Shown one piece after another: positions 16,624 to 25,211 of a DNA stretch of 31,775 bases. The position numbers and the translations under genes were made by a program. The stretch covers positions 1 through 31,775 of the forward strand of contig JBOIBN010000025.1 of assembly GCA_050739575.1 (NCBI GenBank), in the 5' to 3' direction. Below the pieces are notes generated by a model. That model did not search any database. It saw only the letters and a program-made list of their open reading frames with translations, and was not told the origin of the DNA. This DNA is from JBOIBN01 sp050739575. Its GTDB lineage: Bacteria > Pseudomonadota > Gammaproteobacteria > JAKDMP01. Position 1 is the first letter of the stretch; each line of letters begins with the position of its first letter.

Positions 16624-17562
16624 ATGCGCGCATCCATTCGACTCCTCCTGCTCACGTTGTCCGCCGCCCTGCTCGCCAGCGCCTGCGTGACGGCGCCGAG
16701 CGGCCCGTCCACCTTCACGGTGGGCACGCTCACCGTCCAGCGTTACGGCGATCATGGCCGCACGCTGATCATGATCCCCGGCCTCGCGAGCGGCGCCTGG
16801 GTCTGGACCGATACCGTCACCCAGCTTGAAAAGGATCACGTCGTCTATACGGTGACACTGGCCGGCTTCGACGGCGTCCCGCCGCCCAAGGACGGCAGCA
16901 ACCTGATGGGCCAGGCCGATGCCTCGCTGCTTCAACTGATCCGTTCGCACCACATCAAGAAACCGGTGCTGGTCGGCCACAGCCTCGGCGGCACCCTCTC
17001 GATCATGTTTGCGACCGCGCATTCCGATCTCCTGAGCGGCGTGGTCGCGGTGGAGGGTTTGCCCGTATTCCCCGGTACCCAAAACATGAATCCGACGCAA
17101 CGCGCCGCGGCGGCCCAAAGCTTCACCGGCAAGATGTCACAGATGACGCCGACGCAATTTCAGGCCCAGCAACTTTCTTTCATGGAGGCGGGCGGCGTGA
17201 TTGATCCGAAAATGGCCGCGAAATACGCGGCGCTGCAGGCGAAAAGCGATCCCGCATCGGTTGCGGAATATGCGCGCGAAGACTTGGCGCTCGACCTGCG
17301 TCCGCAGCTCAAGAACATCGGCGTGCCGGTACTCGAAATCTCGCCGTATTACGCACCCGACTTCGGAAAAACCAGCCAGTTGCAGATCAGCGAAGAACAG
17401 AAAGCGGATTATTACAAGATGCTGCTCGCCGGCACGCCCCGCCTTCAGGTCGTGTCCATTTCGCCGTCGCGTCACTTCGTGATGCTGGATCAGCCACAGA
17501 AGTTTCTCGACGTGCTGAACACCTTCCTGGCGAGTCTTCCCGCAGCCGGGACCACGCAGTAA
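16624..17562 (+). CDS. Alpha/beta hydrolase lipoprotein
   Basis: The 312-aa protein has a lipoprotein signal ending in LLASAC, with Cys21 as the lipidated residue, and so is probably anchored in an envelope membrane. The alpha/beta hydrolase core shows the oxyanion region MIPGLASGAWVW, the nucleophile elbow GHSLGG and a C-terminal histidine in SPSRHFVMLDQP. The substrate is unknown. The start at 16624 is chosen because it begins the signal peptide and follows CGGAGA; the frame is open far upstream only as a shadow of the neighbouring gene. It converges with the M61 peptidase gene, with 5 nt between stops. Confidence 0.9.
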   Translation: MRASIRLLLLTLSAALLASACVTAPSGPSTFTVGTLTVQRYGDHGRTLIMIPGLASGAWVWTDTVTQLEKDHVVYTVTLAGFDGVPPPKDGSNLMGQADASLLQLIRSHHIKKPVLVGHSLGGTLSIMFATAHSDLLSGVVAVEGLPVFPGTQNMNPTQRAAAAQSFTGKMSQMTPTQFQAQQLSFMEAGGVIDPKMAAKYAALQAKSDPASVAEYAREDLALDLRPQLKNIGVPVLEISPYYAPDFGKTSQLQISEEQKADYYKMLLAGTPRLQVVSISPSRHFVMLDQPQKFLDVLNTFLASLPAAGTTQ

Positions 17563-17567
17563 GGCAA

Positions 17568-19514
17568 CTACTTCTTCGTCGCGACGATCTGATCGAGATA
17601 ATCCGGCGTGTCCTCGACGCGCACCAAGTGCGGGTACTGCAAACCGCCGTGGTAATCCACCGGAATGGTCTTGTATTCGTCCTGATTGCGAATCAGTAGC
17701 GCGATCGGCGCCTTGTTCGTTTCCGCGTCAGTGATCGCATCCTTCAACACGTCGGACGTGTAGGCATGGCCATTGACCGCGACCAGGGTCGCGCCGGAGG
17801 AAACGCCGGCCTCGAACGCCGGGCCGTTCCAGCGCACGTCGCTGATCGCCCCTTCCTTGCCCAGTGTCAGACCGATCGAATAGGTGAAGTTGACAGGCCG
17901 GCGCACTTCCTTGTCGAGCTGTTTTTCATAGTCGCTTTCCTTGTCGGTATAAACCAGCTTCCAACCGCTCGCCGTGATGCCGTCGAGCGGCGCCGCGTGC
18001 GCATCCAGGCGTGAGCGCAGAAAGTCCGCCCAGTCATACTTCGCCACGCCGTTCAGGGCCGCGACCACGTCGTCGAACGTGTAGGTCTGGGTGACGAAAC
18101 TGCCGTTGTCCATGCCGAAGAACGCCCGCGCGAAATCGTCCAGCGACTTGCGGTCGCCGGTCAGCGCCCGAATCTTGGCGTCCACCGCCAACCAGATCAG
18201 TTGCCCGGCGCTGTAGTACTCCTCGCTCATCTGCCAACTGCGGTACGGCAGCGACGCGCGCTGAGCGATGGTCGGATCGTTGGTTGTATCCTGAATGGTG
18301 CGCCACTCGAAACCGGGGCGATTGCGGTCGTAAGTGGCCGCGACCAGCGCGAGCGCATCGCGATACTGCTGCGGCGACCACATGCCCGAGCGCGCGGTCA
18401 GCACGTAACCCCAATACTGGGTCTGACCCTCGTACACCCACAGCAGCGAATCGCCCATCGGCACGTTGAAATTGGGCGTCCATAAATCCGCCGGACGGCG
18501 GAACTTGCCGTTCCACGAATGGGTGTATTCGTGCGCGAAGAGATCGCGGCCCGGCGCGCGCGCGCCCCAGTTTGTGAGAAAGTCGGCCTTGGTTCCGACT
18601 TCGGTTGACTGATGATGCTCCAGACCTTTGCCGCTCAACTGATCCGAGAGCGAGAACAGGAAGTCGTAATGATCATAATGATGCGAATCGAACAGCCGAT
18701 ACGCCTGGGTCACCAGCGCGCGCAGCTTTTTTAACTGTGCCGGCGTTATCGCGAGATACTTCGGCGCGTCGGCGACGATGTCCATGTGTACCGGCACCCT
18801 GGCACCCGGATCGAGATCCACCTGCTTGAAGTACTGCCCGGCGTAGATCGGCGAATCCACCAGCGTGTTGAACGTCGTCGGCGCGAACGTCACCGTGTCG
18901 CCCGATTGCGACTGCGTCTCCAGCGCAGTGCCGAACTGCCAGCCGTGCGGAAACTTCACGCTCGCCTGATAAGTGATGTCGCGCGCGTAATGCCCGGCCG
19001 GATACAACGCCAGCTTGCTCCACACCAGATCCAGCATCGTATCGGTCATCTGGATCGGCCCTTCGTCCTTGCCGCGCGCGGAAAGGAATTGGTAATCCAG
19101 GTCGACCGCCGACACGCCCTGCGGCACGGCGATCCGGAATGCGTACACGTCGTACTGGTCGCGCGCCCACACGAGCGGTTTGCCGCCTGCGGTAACCGTG
19201 AGTCCAGCCAACTTGTCGATCGGCCCGGTCGGGCTGTGATTGCCGGGAATCCACTTCGGATACAACAGCGTCAGGTCGCCCGGCTTGACCGGGATCGTTT
19301 CGTGCACGCGAAAGATGCCCTGCGCGGTGTCGCTCGCATCCACCTTCAGCACAATCGTGCCGGGATAGGGCGTATCCTGCGGCGGCGCAATGCGCGCGTC
19401 GGCGGCATCGGCATGGGCCGTACCCGCGGCGGAAACGGCCAGCATAATCACAGCCAGCACTCCCGCGAAATGCATTGGAAACCTTGAGCAAATCCGACCG
19501 ATCGTCCGCAACAT
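17568..19514 (-). CDS. M61 family metallopeptidase with PDZ domain
   Basis: The 648-aa exported protein is a glycyl-aminopeptidase-like M61 enzyme. A signal peptide occupies about residues 1–36 (ending AGTAHA). The zinc motif HEYTH lies at 328–332, with the third ligand likely Glu362 in WVYEGQTQYWG. A C-terminal PDZ domain (about 545–635) contains GLTLGKEGAISDVRWNGPA. Such enzymes cleave small N-terminal residues from peptides, probably in the periplasm. The start at 19514 is preferred over one 13 codons upstream because GGAGGT (19522–19527) lies 7–8 nt before it and the signal peptide then has a normal length. Confidence 0.92.
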   Translation of the reverse strand: MLRTIGRICSRFPMHFAGVLAVIMLAVSAAGTAHADAADARIAPPQDTPYPGTIVLKVDASDTAQGIFRVHETIPVKPGDLTLLYPKWIPGNHSPTGPIDKLAGLTVTAGGKPLVWARDQYDVYAFRIAVPQGVSAVDLDYQFLSARGKDEGPIQMTDTMLDLVWSKLALYPAGHYARDITYQASVKFPHGWQFGTALETQSQSGDTVTFAPTTFNTLVDSPIYAGQYFKQVDLDPGARVPVHMDIVADAPKYLAITPAQLKKLRALVTQAYRLFDSHHYDHYDFLFSLSDQLSGKGLEHHQSTEVGTKADFLTNWGARAPGRDLFAHEYTHSWNGKFRRPADLWTPNFNVPMGDSLLWVYEGQTQYWGYVLTARSGMWSPQQYRDALALVAATYDRNRPGFEWRTIQDTTNDPTIAQRASLPYRSWQMSEEYYSAGQLIWLAVDAKIRALTGDRKSLDDFARAFFGMDNGSFVTQTYTFDDVVAALNGVAKYDWADFLRSRLDAHAAPLDGITASGWKLVYTDKESDYEKQLDKEVRRPVNFTYSIGLTLGKEGAISDVRWNGPAFEAGVSSGATLVAVNGHAYTSDVLKDAITDAETNKAPIALLIRNQDEYKTIPVDYHGGLQYPHLVRVEDTPDYLDQIVATKK

Positions 19515-19775
19515 CTCAAATACCTCCGGTAAAAGCCCTCGTTCAGCGGCCACGCGGCAAAACCAGAAGTTTTTTCGTTGATCATTTTCGGCCTCACCCT
19601 ACGCAACCTCGACTGCCCGAAGGATAACAAAAGAGGCGGGCACCTTGCACGCCCATCCTTCGGTTGCTTTCAGCACAAGCCCCATGCTGCCACTTGTTCA
19701 GCAGCGGCGCTCGCCGGTTGCGGTGGTAGTCGAATGGAGCGGAAAGCATCCTTCCTGCAGGCAAGGCAGGGGCTG
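19515..19775. other. Non-coding gap with a long inverted repeat
   Basis: No gene is seen in these 261 bp between the toxin gene and the M61 gene. They contain a perfect 9-bp inverted repeat, CCGAAGGAT (19617–19625) and ATCCTTCGG (19655–19663), with a small GGGC/GCCC stem inside. It could form a hairpin on either strand but lacks a T-run, so a terminator role is not claimed. Confidence 0.5.
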
Positions 19776-20102
19776 CTACTTTGCCAAGAGACGCCTGGAT
19801 AACAAGGATTGCATGTCGCGACGGTCATCGGTAATCAGATGAATCACCACGGCGTTGGCACGGATACGATAAATCACCCGATAAGGTTTGAAAAAGACTT
19901 GTCGGTATTCGCGGATGCCCAGCTCCATCAGTTCCTTCGGATAAGCACCACGCTCGGGAATAGACTCCAGACGTTCACAGGCGCTTAGCAGCCGGTCCAG
20001 CACGCGATTGGCGGCGGTCGTGGAATCTTTGCTCGCGATGTAGTCATAAGTTTCTTCGAGGTCCCGCTCCGCTCCCTCGGTGAGCAGCACCTCGAAAGTC
20101 AT
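19776..20102 (-). CDS. Type II toxin of the ParE/RelE superfamily
   Basis: The 108-aa basic protein has the ParE-like layout: FEVLLTEGAERDLEETYDYI, then SIPERGAYPKEL, then REYRQVFFKPYRVIYRI and VVIHLITDDRRD. In this superfamily the fold either inhibits gyrase (ParE) or cleaves mRNA at the ribosome (RelE); the sequence looks more ParE-like, but the target cannot be told by eye. It overlaps the antitoxin stop by one base (TGATG at 20100–20104), indicating a co-translated toxin–antitoxin pair. Confidence 0.88.
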   Translation of the reverse strand: MTFEVLLTEGAERDLEETYDYIASKDSTTAANRVLDRLLSACERLESIPERGAYPKELMELGIREYRQVFFKPYRVIYRIRANAVVIHLITDDRRDMQSLLSRRLLAK

Positions 20103-20377
20103 CAGGATTCGGCTTTCTTTTCGCGCAGACGGCTTATGACATCGGCCAGCGGCTTCACCTTGCCTTCCTCGATTTCCTGGTTGCCCAACGCGAGTATTTT
20201 CAAGAATGCCAGCGTCTCCTGGGTTTCCTCGTAAGACGCGGCATCCTGAAGGACGGCCTTTGCCTCGCCGTTCTGGGTAATCACCAAGGGCTCGCGCACT
20301 TCATTTAGACGACGCATGACCTCGGCGGCATTGGCCTTCAGATAGCTGATGGGTTTTACCTGGGATGAATAACGCAT
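20102..20377 (-). CDS. Antitoxin of the Phd/YefM family
   Basis: The 91-aa protein starts MRYSSQVKPISYLKANAAEV and contains EPLVITQNGEAKAVLQD, the DNA-binding and dimerisation core of Phd/YefM antitoxins. The charged C-terminal part (about 50–91) is the segment expected to wrap the toxin. The frame is open for 35 more codons upstream, but the conserved domain begins at this ATG. Phd-type antitoxins repress their own operon; a palindrome overlapping the promoter (20401–20418) is a natural operator candidate. Confidence 0.88.
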   Translation of the reverse strand: MRYSSQVKPISYLKANAAEVMRRLNEVREPLVITQNGEAKAVLQDAASYEETQETLAFLKILALGNQEIEEGKVKPLADVISRLREKKAES

Positions 20378-20400
20378 GTCGGCTTCACGGGCGTCGGGGC

Positions 20401-20437
20401 AGGACTTAATATAGTCCTTTAAAGGTCTTTTGGGCAA
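20401..20437 (-). promoter_or_regulatory. Toxin–antitoxin promoter with overlapping operator palindrome
   Basis: On the minus strand TTGCCC (20432–20437) and TATATT (20408–20413) are 18 bp apart, ending 30 bp before the antitoxin start. The perfect inverted repeat AGGACT-N6-AGTCCT (20401–20418) overlaps the -10 element, so binding of the Phd-type antitoxin there would block transcription. The repeat is seen directly; its use as operator is inferred. Confidence 0.5.
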
Positions 20438-20486
20438 GCACGCGTTCGCTGCTCCGGGCATGACACCGGCCGATAACCTCAAACCA

Positions 20487-21248
20487 CTAGGTTTTGAGGC
20501 GGTAGCCGGTGCGGAAGATCCAGTAGATGATGGCGAGGCAAATGGCCATGAACAGCAGCGTCATGCCGAGGCTCATGGCGAGGCTCACGTCGCCGGAGCC
20601 GTAGAAGCTCCAGCGGAAACCGCTCACGAGATACACGACCGGGTTAAAAAGCGAGACCGTCCGCCAGACGGGCGGCAGCATCTTGATCGAGTAGAAGCTG
20701 CCGCCGAGAAAGGTGAGCGGCGTCAAAATCAGCATCGGCACGACCGAGAGTTTCTCGAAGTTGTCGGCCCAGATGCCGATGATGAAGCCGAGCAGGCTGA
20801 AGGCGGTCGCAGTCAGAACGAGGAACAGCACCATCCACAGCGGATGGAGAATCTGCAGCGGCACGAAGGCGGTCGCGGTGGCAAGGATGATGACACCCAG
20901 GATGATGGACTTGGTCGCGGCCGCGCCGACAAAAGCGAGCACCGCCTCGAAGGACGAGATCGGCGCCGAGAGCAGTTCATAGACGGTGCCGACGAATTTC
21001 GGAAAGTAGATGCCGAACGAGGCGTTCAATACGCTGCTGGTCAAAAGCGACAACATGATGAGTCCCGGCACGATGAAGGCGCCGTAGCTGATGCCGTCCA
21101 TGTGCGTGATGCGCGAGCCGATCGCGGCGCCGAACACCACGAAGTAGAGCGTCGTGGAAATGACGGGCGAGACGACGCTTTGCACCAGCGTGCGGCGCAT
21201 GCGCGCCATCTCATAACGGTAGAGCACCCAGACCGCGCGGTAATTCAT
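20487..21248 (-). CDS. ABC-2 type transporter permease (YadH-like)
   Basis: The 253-aa integral membrane protein has six predicted membrane segments and the ABC-2 pattern, including LTPLTFLGGSFYSIKMLPPVWRTVS and the late NPVVYLVSGFRW. It resembles E. coli YadH, whose substrate is not established. The start codon overlaps the stop of the ATPase gene (ATGA at 21245–21248), showing a single transport operon. Confidence 0.92.
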   Translation of the reverse strand: MNYRAVWVLYRYEMARMRRTLVQSVVSPVISTTLYFVVFGAAIGSRITHMDGISYGAFIVPGLIMLSLLTSSVLNASFGIYFPKFVGTVYELLSAPISSFEAVLAFVGAAATKSIILGVIILATATAFVPLQILHPLWMVLFLVLTATAFSLLGFIIGIWADNFEKLSVVPMLILTPLTFLGGSFYSIKMLPPVWRTVSLFNPVVYLVSGFRWSFYGSGDVSLAMSLGMTLLFMAICLAIIYWIFRTGYRLKT

Positions 21249-22231
21249 GGCTTCTCCCCCACCAGCGTCACGAAAATTTCCTCCAGCGAACTCTGCTTGG
21301 TGCTGAGATCGCTGAGCCGGATGCCGGCCTTGTTGATATCGGCGAGCAGGGTTGTGATTCCCGTGCGCGCCGCGTGCGTGTCATAGGTATAGACCAGCTC
21401 GCTGCCGCCCGCCGCGAGTTCGAGCTTGTAGGCTTCCAGTTCGGCGGGAACGTGCGCGATCGGTTCCTGCAGGGACAGCGTCAGGTGCTTCTTGCCGAGC
21501 TTGCGCATCAGCTCGTTCTTCTCTTCGACTACGATCAACTCGCCCTTGTGGATCACGCCGACGCGGTCGGCCATTTCCTCGGCCTCGACGATGTAGTGCG
21601 TGGTCAAAATGATCGTCACGCCGGTTTCGCGAAGCCGGCGCACGAGCTGCCACATGTCGCGGCGCAGCTCGACGTCCACGCCCGCCGTCGGTTCGTCGAG
21701 AAATAGGATGTCCGGCTCGTGCGCCAGCGCCTTGGCGATCATCACGCGCCGCTTCATGCCGCCGGACAAGGTGATGATCTTGCTGCCGCGCTTGTCCCAG
21801 AGCGAAAGCGCTTTCAGCGTCTTTTCGATGTGCGCCGGATTCGCCGGCTTGCCGAACAGGCCGCGGCTCAAAGTCGCCGTCGTCCACGGACTCACGAACG
21901 CGTCCACCGTCAGCTCCTGCGGCACCAGCCCGATCATGGATCGCGTCTTGCGGTAATCGCGGACAATGTCGAAGCCGTTGACGAGCACCCTGCCCCCGCC
22001 CGGCCGCACGATCCCGCACACGATGCTGATCAGCGTCGTCTTGCCCGCCCCGTTCGGCCCCAGCAGCGCAAAGATCTCGCCCTTGCGGATCTCGAGGTTG
22101 ATGTCCTTCAGCGCCTGTAACCCCGAACCATAGGACTTGGACAGGTGCGAGATCGAAACCACGCCCTCGCCCACCGCCATATCGGCCATTCCGGCTCCAG
22201 TCCGCGCCGCCGCGGCAACGTCATGCGTCAT
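21245..22231 (-). CDS. ABC transporter ATP-binding protein (YadG-like)
   Basis: This ATPase of about 328 aa has Walker A GPNGAGKTT, the Q-loop GLVPQELTVD, signature LSGGMKRRV, Walker B ILFLDEPTAGVD and the switch histidine in TTHYIVEA. The C-terminal region after residue 235 is of the drug/polysaccharide-exporter type. It energises the permease encoded by the overlapping downstream gene. Start is uncertain: ATG at 22231 is preferred, Met15 of that frame (about 22189) would give the length closest to YadG, and a longer frame reaching 22312 adds an Arg-rich stretch unlike the family. Confidence 0.9.
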   Translation of the reverse strand: MTHDVAAAARTGAGMADMAVGEGVVSISHLSKSYGSGLQALKDINLEIRKGEIFALLGPNGAGKTTLISIVCGIVRPGGGRVLVNGFDIVRDYRKTRSMIGLVPQELTVDAFVSPWTTATLSRGLFGKPANPAHIEKTLKALSLWDKRGSKIITLSGGMKRRVMIAKALAHEPDILFLDEPTAGVDVELRRDMWQLVRRLRETGVTIILTTHYIVEAEEMADRVGVIHKGELIVVEEKNELMRKLGKKHLTLSLQEPIAHVPAELEAYKLELAAGGSELVYTYDTHAARTGITTLLADINKAGIRLSDLSTKQSSLEEIFVTLVGEKP

Positions 22232-22596
22232 ATTCTTGTCAGTCCTCGGGATAATTGCGTCACGGCGCGGGAACCGCCGGCGCCGTCGTCGGAGGCGCGA
22301 ATTATAGGCCATGCCCGTATCCGGCTATTTGGCCCGCAGACCGATTGCGTCAGGCTCGATGGCATCAATCAAACCTGATTAATCGAGTCTGACCCATTGA
22401 TAGTCGACCAAACGGCGGATTCGACGGCGGACGAACCTTCAGGCGGCCCTTCGTGATGCCAGTGCCGGAATTGCCGCGCACGATCCGACGCGACTCCCCG
22501 TTGTTCTTATCCCATGCTATGCCGTAGTATAAAAAGCAAGTGATGGCAGGCGCTCGTAATTACTTATTAGACTCTGGACAAAGGAGAATAGCTCTT
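22232..22596. other. Intergenic stretch; only a promoter candidate seen
   Basis: No gene or RNA is recognised in these 365 bp. A plus-strand promoter candidate, TTGTTC (22501–22506) and TAGTAT (22525–22530) with an 18-bp spacer, lies 66 bp before the 91-aa gene. Base composition drops from GC-rich to AT-rich at about 22500. Confidence 0.4.
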
Positions 22597-22872
22597 ATGA
22601 AGTTCGTTAACAAAAAATTCACTGAAGACGTGTCGATTGACTACAATGAATTTGTAGACTGCGAATTCGAGAATTGCCGTTTACTTTTTCATGGAGGGAC
22701 TTTCACCCTGACCCGCGCGAAATTGAAAAACGTCCGTTTCGGCGTAGCCGACGCCGCAAATCATACGCTGCTGTTTTTGCGCTTTATGCGGGACGTAAGC
22801 CCGCAATCCTTGGAAGAGCTTTTGAACAACGTAGGCGGAACAACCAAACCTCAATCCAACGCGCTTAATTGA
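22597..22872 (+). CDS. Small pentapeptide-like hypothetical protein
   Basis: The 91-aa protein starts MKFVNKKFTEDVSIDYNEF and then shows a short run with aromatic or aliphatic residues at about five-residue intervals (EFVDCEFENCRLLFHGG), reminiscent of a degenerate pentapeptide-repeat or right-handed beta-helix edge. The C-terminal half is helical. I do not recognise a family. AAGGAG (22581–22586) lies 10 nt before the chosen ATG. The gene is AT-richer than its neighbours and stands alone, which suggests acquisition. Confidence 0.6.
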   Translation: MKFVNKKFTEDVSIDYNEFVDCEFENCRLLFHGGTFTLTRAKLKNVRFGVADAANHTLLFLRFMRDVSPQSLEELLNNVGGTTKPQSNALN

Positions 22873-23015
22873 GATCTTCGGGCTGTCGCCGGTATCGCAG
22901 GCGGCAATAAAAATCAGCGAGACGCAAATGATTCCGGGTTCCGGGATTCTGCTACGATGATCGGCGGTTTGGTGGCCTGTTGTTCGACTCCATCTTTCTA
23001 TCGGAGGAATCGGCC

Positions 23016-23756
23016 ATGGCTCTTCAGGTTATCGGCGCAGGATTCGGACGTACCGGCACAATGTCGGTTTCCCGGGCACTCAATGAATTGGGCTTCCCCT
23101 GCTATCACATGTTCGAAGTGCTCGGGAACAAGGAAAACAAAACCCACCTCGATTTCTGGCGCAACGTGGCGAATTCCGAACCGGGAACCCGGCACGATTG
23201 GGATACGATATTTTCCAAGTACACCGTCACGGTGGACAATCCCGCGTGCTGCGTGTGGCGTGAACTCATGGCCGAATATCCGGACGCGAAAGTTCTGTTG
23301 ACGCTACACCCGCGTGGCGCCGAGGCCTGGTACGAAAGCACGCTGGACACCATCTACTTCACCGAGAGCATGTGGCAGTTCAAGGTGCTCAAACTCACGA
23401 CGCCTTTCGGGCGCAAATTCGGCGACATGTCGCGCAAGCTCATCTGGCAGCGATCGCACAGGGGAACCATGAACGATCGCGCCAAGGCCATCGCGCACTA
23501 CAACCAACATATCGAGGAAGTAAAGGCCGTCGTCCCGCCCGACCGCCTGCTCATCTACTCGGTGGATCAGGGCTGGAAACCCTTGTGCGACTTCCTGGGC
23601 GTGCCGGTTCCCGAGAGCGAATTCCCGAACGTCAACGACCGCGAACAAATCAAGAAGACCCTGCGCAAGAGGACACGGGGCGCCTATTTCATCCTCGGTG
23701 AAGCCACCGTAGTTTTAGCCGCGTTGATCTACGGCGGTTTCCGCCTCTTCGGGTAA
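23016..23756 (+). CDS. Sulfotransferase-family protein (Sulfotransfer_4 type)
   Basis: The 246-aa protein begins LQVIGAGFGRTGTMSVSRAL, the nucleotide-binding loop typical of the bacterial/fungal sulfotransferase family found with NAD-dependent epimerase relatives. Other family features are DWDTIF, the VLLTLHPRGAEAWYES segment in place of the usual LRDP motif, and PLCDFLGVPVPESEFPNVND near the end. A C-terminal hydrophobic helix (FILGEATVVLAALIYGGF) probably anchors it in the membrane. The acceptor is unknown. GGAGG at 23003–23007 fixes the start. It is a different family from the sulfotransferase at 13894–14805. Confidence 0.87.
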   Translation: MALQVIGAGFGRTGTMSVSRALNELGFPCYHMFEVLGNKENKTHLDFWRNVANSEPGTRHDWDTIFSKYTVTVDNPACCVWRELMAEYPDAKVLLTLHPRGAEAWYESTLDTIYFTESMWQFKVLKLTTPFGRKFGDMSRKLIWQRSHRGTMNDRAKAIAHYNQHIEEVKAVVPPDRLLIYSVDQGWKPLCDFLGVPVPESEFPNVNDREQIKKTLRKRTRGAYFILGEATVVLAALIYGGFRLFG

Positions 23757-23835
23757 TTGTTGCAACGCGGCATTCGTAATTGGCGATACGTGAAAAGGCG
23801 CACACAAAAGTAGGCCACTCCTTTTTGAGTTTGCG

Positions 23836-23864
23836 TTGGATACGAACAGAGCGGGATTTATAAT
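23836..23864 (+). promoter_or_regulatory. Sigma-70-type promoter of the AT-rich membrane gene
   Basis: TTGGAT (23836–23841) and a perfect TATAAT (23859–23864) are separated by 17 bp. The start codon of the downstream gene is 80 bp after the -10 element. Confidence 0.6.
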
Positions 23865-23944
23865 AGTTCGATGCCCACCCTACGTTTGATTATTAACTGA
23901 CCGGCTTAGAGTCTGTTTTGAAGCCGACAGCTGGAGCAAATCAT

Positions 23945-24277
23945 ATGCAAATCTTTTTGACAATATTACAAATTGTTTTTACGCTTTTAGGAATTTATCT
24001 TTACTCTCTTAGAATCACAGGAAGGGATTTGCATAGGATCTTGTGGGAACATAAACATGACAATGCGAGCACCTCTTCCACAATAACACTATCGCCTTCG
24101 CTCGCATTACTTAGCATCGTGACCATTATAGCTGGTATAGGCGTTGGAATATGGGCATTTTTAGTCGTTCACTTTACGGTAATGGGATTTCGTTGTTACT
24201 TATTACGTCCTCCATTGTGTTTTTTTAACTCGCCAGGAAGCCGCAGAGAATCAAGTTGCATGAGGTCGTGCTCATGA
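23945..24277 (+). pseudogene. Membrane protein of unknown function, N-terminal part (probably frameshifted)
   Basis: The frame starts at ATG 23945 behind GGAG (23933–23936) and encodes two clear membrane helices: IFLTILQIVFTLLGIYLYSL and a second beginning LALLSIVTIIAGIGVGIWAF. After about residue 80 it becomes atypical (CYLLRPPLCFFNSPGSRRES) and ends. In the +1-shifted frame the same DNA reads ISLLLITSSIVFF, a good third membrane segment, which then meets a TAA at 24226. The C-terminal part continues in that frame. A frameshift near 24183 plus a nonsense codon is the simplest reading; a pair of small genes cannot be excluded. The DNA is strongly AT-rich, unlike the chromosome, suggesting foreign origin. 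Confidence 0.55.
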
Positions 24278-24555
24278 TCGTAATCGCAATCTCTGCCGCC
24301 GCTCTTTATCAAACTGTATTGAACATTAAGATATCGCATACTTCGGGTGTAACAAGGCCAGAACTTGCTCTTCAAAACAAAGACATTGACATTATAATGA
24401 ACTTAATAACCGTCCAGCGTTCTATGATGGACGAGGAAGAGAAAAATTTACATGAATCTGAGCGACAAATTAGACTGTTGTCCGCTCAAGTTAGTGGCCA
24501 ACAAAGTGAGATAGAAGGATTGAAAGCGGCTATTAAAGCTAAGTCGCAAGGGTGA
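24256..24555 (+). pseudogene. C-terminal part of the same membrane protein, or a small separate gene
   Basis: The frame opens after the TAA at 24226 and could start only at TTG 24256, which lacks a ribosome site. It has one membrane helix (VVLMIVIAISAAALYQTVL) and a C-terminal coiled coil (about residues 55–95, with heptad-like EEKNLHESERQIRLLSAQV). It overlaps the end of the preceding frame by 22 nt. Its membrane helix fits as the fourth segment of the upstream product, so I read it as a detached C-terminus. Confidence 0.45.
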
Positions 24556-24600
24556 CGCTCGGAAGAATTTGGCGTCAGATACGAATTCCTTCAGGCAAGT

Positions 24601-24677
24601 TGGTGGCTACGGGTGGACTCGAACCACCGACCTCAGCATTATGAGTGCCGCGCTCTAACCAGCTGAGCTACGTAGCC
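24601..24677 (-). tRNA. tRNA-Met (CAT), elongator type
   Basis: The minus strand folds as a 77-nt tRNA including encoded CCA. The acceptor stem is GGCTACG/CGTAGCC, with D arm AGCTCAGCTGGTTAGAGC, anticodon loop CTCATAA (anticodon CAT) and T loop TTCGAGT. The first base pair G–C and the overall sequence match elongator tRNA-Met of E. coli rather than the initiator, which lacks that pair. A possible promoter (TTGACG on the minus strand at 24715–24720, GAAAAT at 24691–24696) lies just upstream. Confidence 0.95.
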
Positions 24678-24742
24678 ACGGGAACCGTTTATTTTCGGCG
24701 ACTGGTCACCACACCGTCAACCCAGCCTTCGATCAGGAATGC

Positions 24743-25148
24743 CCTCCGGGCGCAAGCACGCCTCCGGCGGGGCCTCTTTTCTTTGCCCGTCCGAAGGAAA
24801 AGGGACGAAAAGAAAAGACGCCCGACGGGTGCGACTGATCCTGCGCTCCGCAGCCTTGGTTCCCGCGCCGCGCTTCGCGGCGCTTGAATCCGCCGGTCAG
24901 GACGACCGGCTCCGGACTCCGCGCCGTGGGGCGAGCCGAGCAGCGGAGCGCGGCGCGGGGGAAAGGGCGGAGTGTTTGAGGCCGGAGCGATATATCGCGC
25001 AGGCCGAGTTGCCGCCCGGCCTGCGCCGCACGAGCAGCACAGGGCAGCCGGAGTGCACGGATGCACGGAGGCCGAGCCCGTCGGCGCAATGGCTTTGCCT
25101 ACTTTCGCCGTAACGAAAGTAGGTCCCGCCGAAGGCGTACAGCGCTCG
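24743..25148. repeat. Long GC-rich intergenic repeat, copy 1
   Basis: This 0.4-kb segment is about 90 % identical by eye to the segment at 26752–27280, in the same orientation. It begins CTCCGGGCGC-like, contains an internal stem (CTTTTCTTT…AAAGAAAAG around CGTCC/GGACG), and ends with a perfect 10-bp hairpin, CCTACTTTCG and CGAAAGTAGG around CCGTAA (25098–25123), then GTCCCGCCGAAGGCG. Several frames are open on both strands, but none is preserved as protein against copy 2 and none has a ribosome site, so it is taken as non-coding. It fills most of the gap between tRNA-Met and the 91-aa gene. Confidence 0.75.
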
Positions 25149-25211
25149 CGAGTACAACGGGCGTTTGCATCAAACTTGAATCGGAAGTGCTCGCCGCGCC
25201 CGCGATTGCGC

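Noticed and set aside
23805..23814. CAAAAGTAGG, identical to one arm of the repeat copy 2 hairpin
   Set aside because: Only ten bases match and the partner arm and flanking repeat are absent; may be chance or a tiny remnant.
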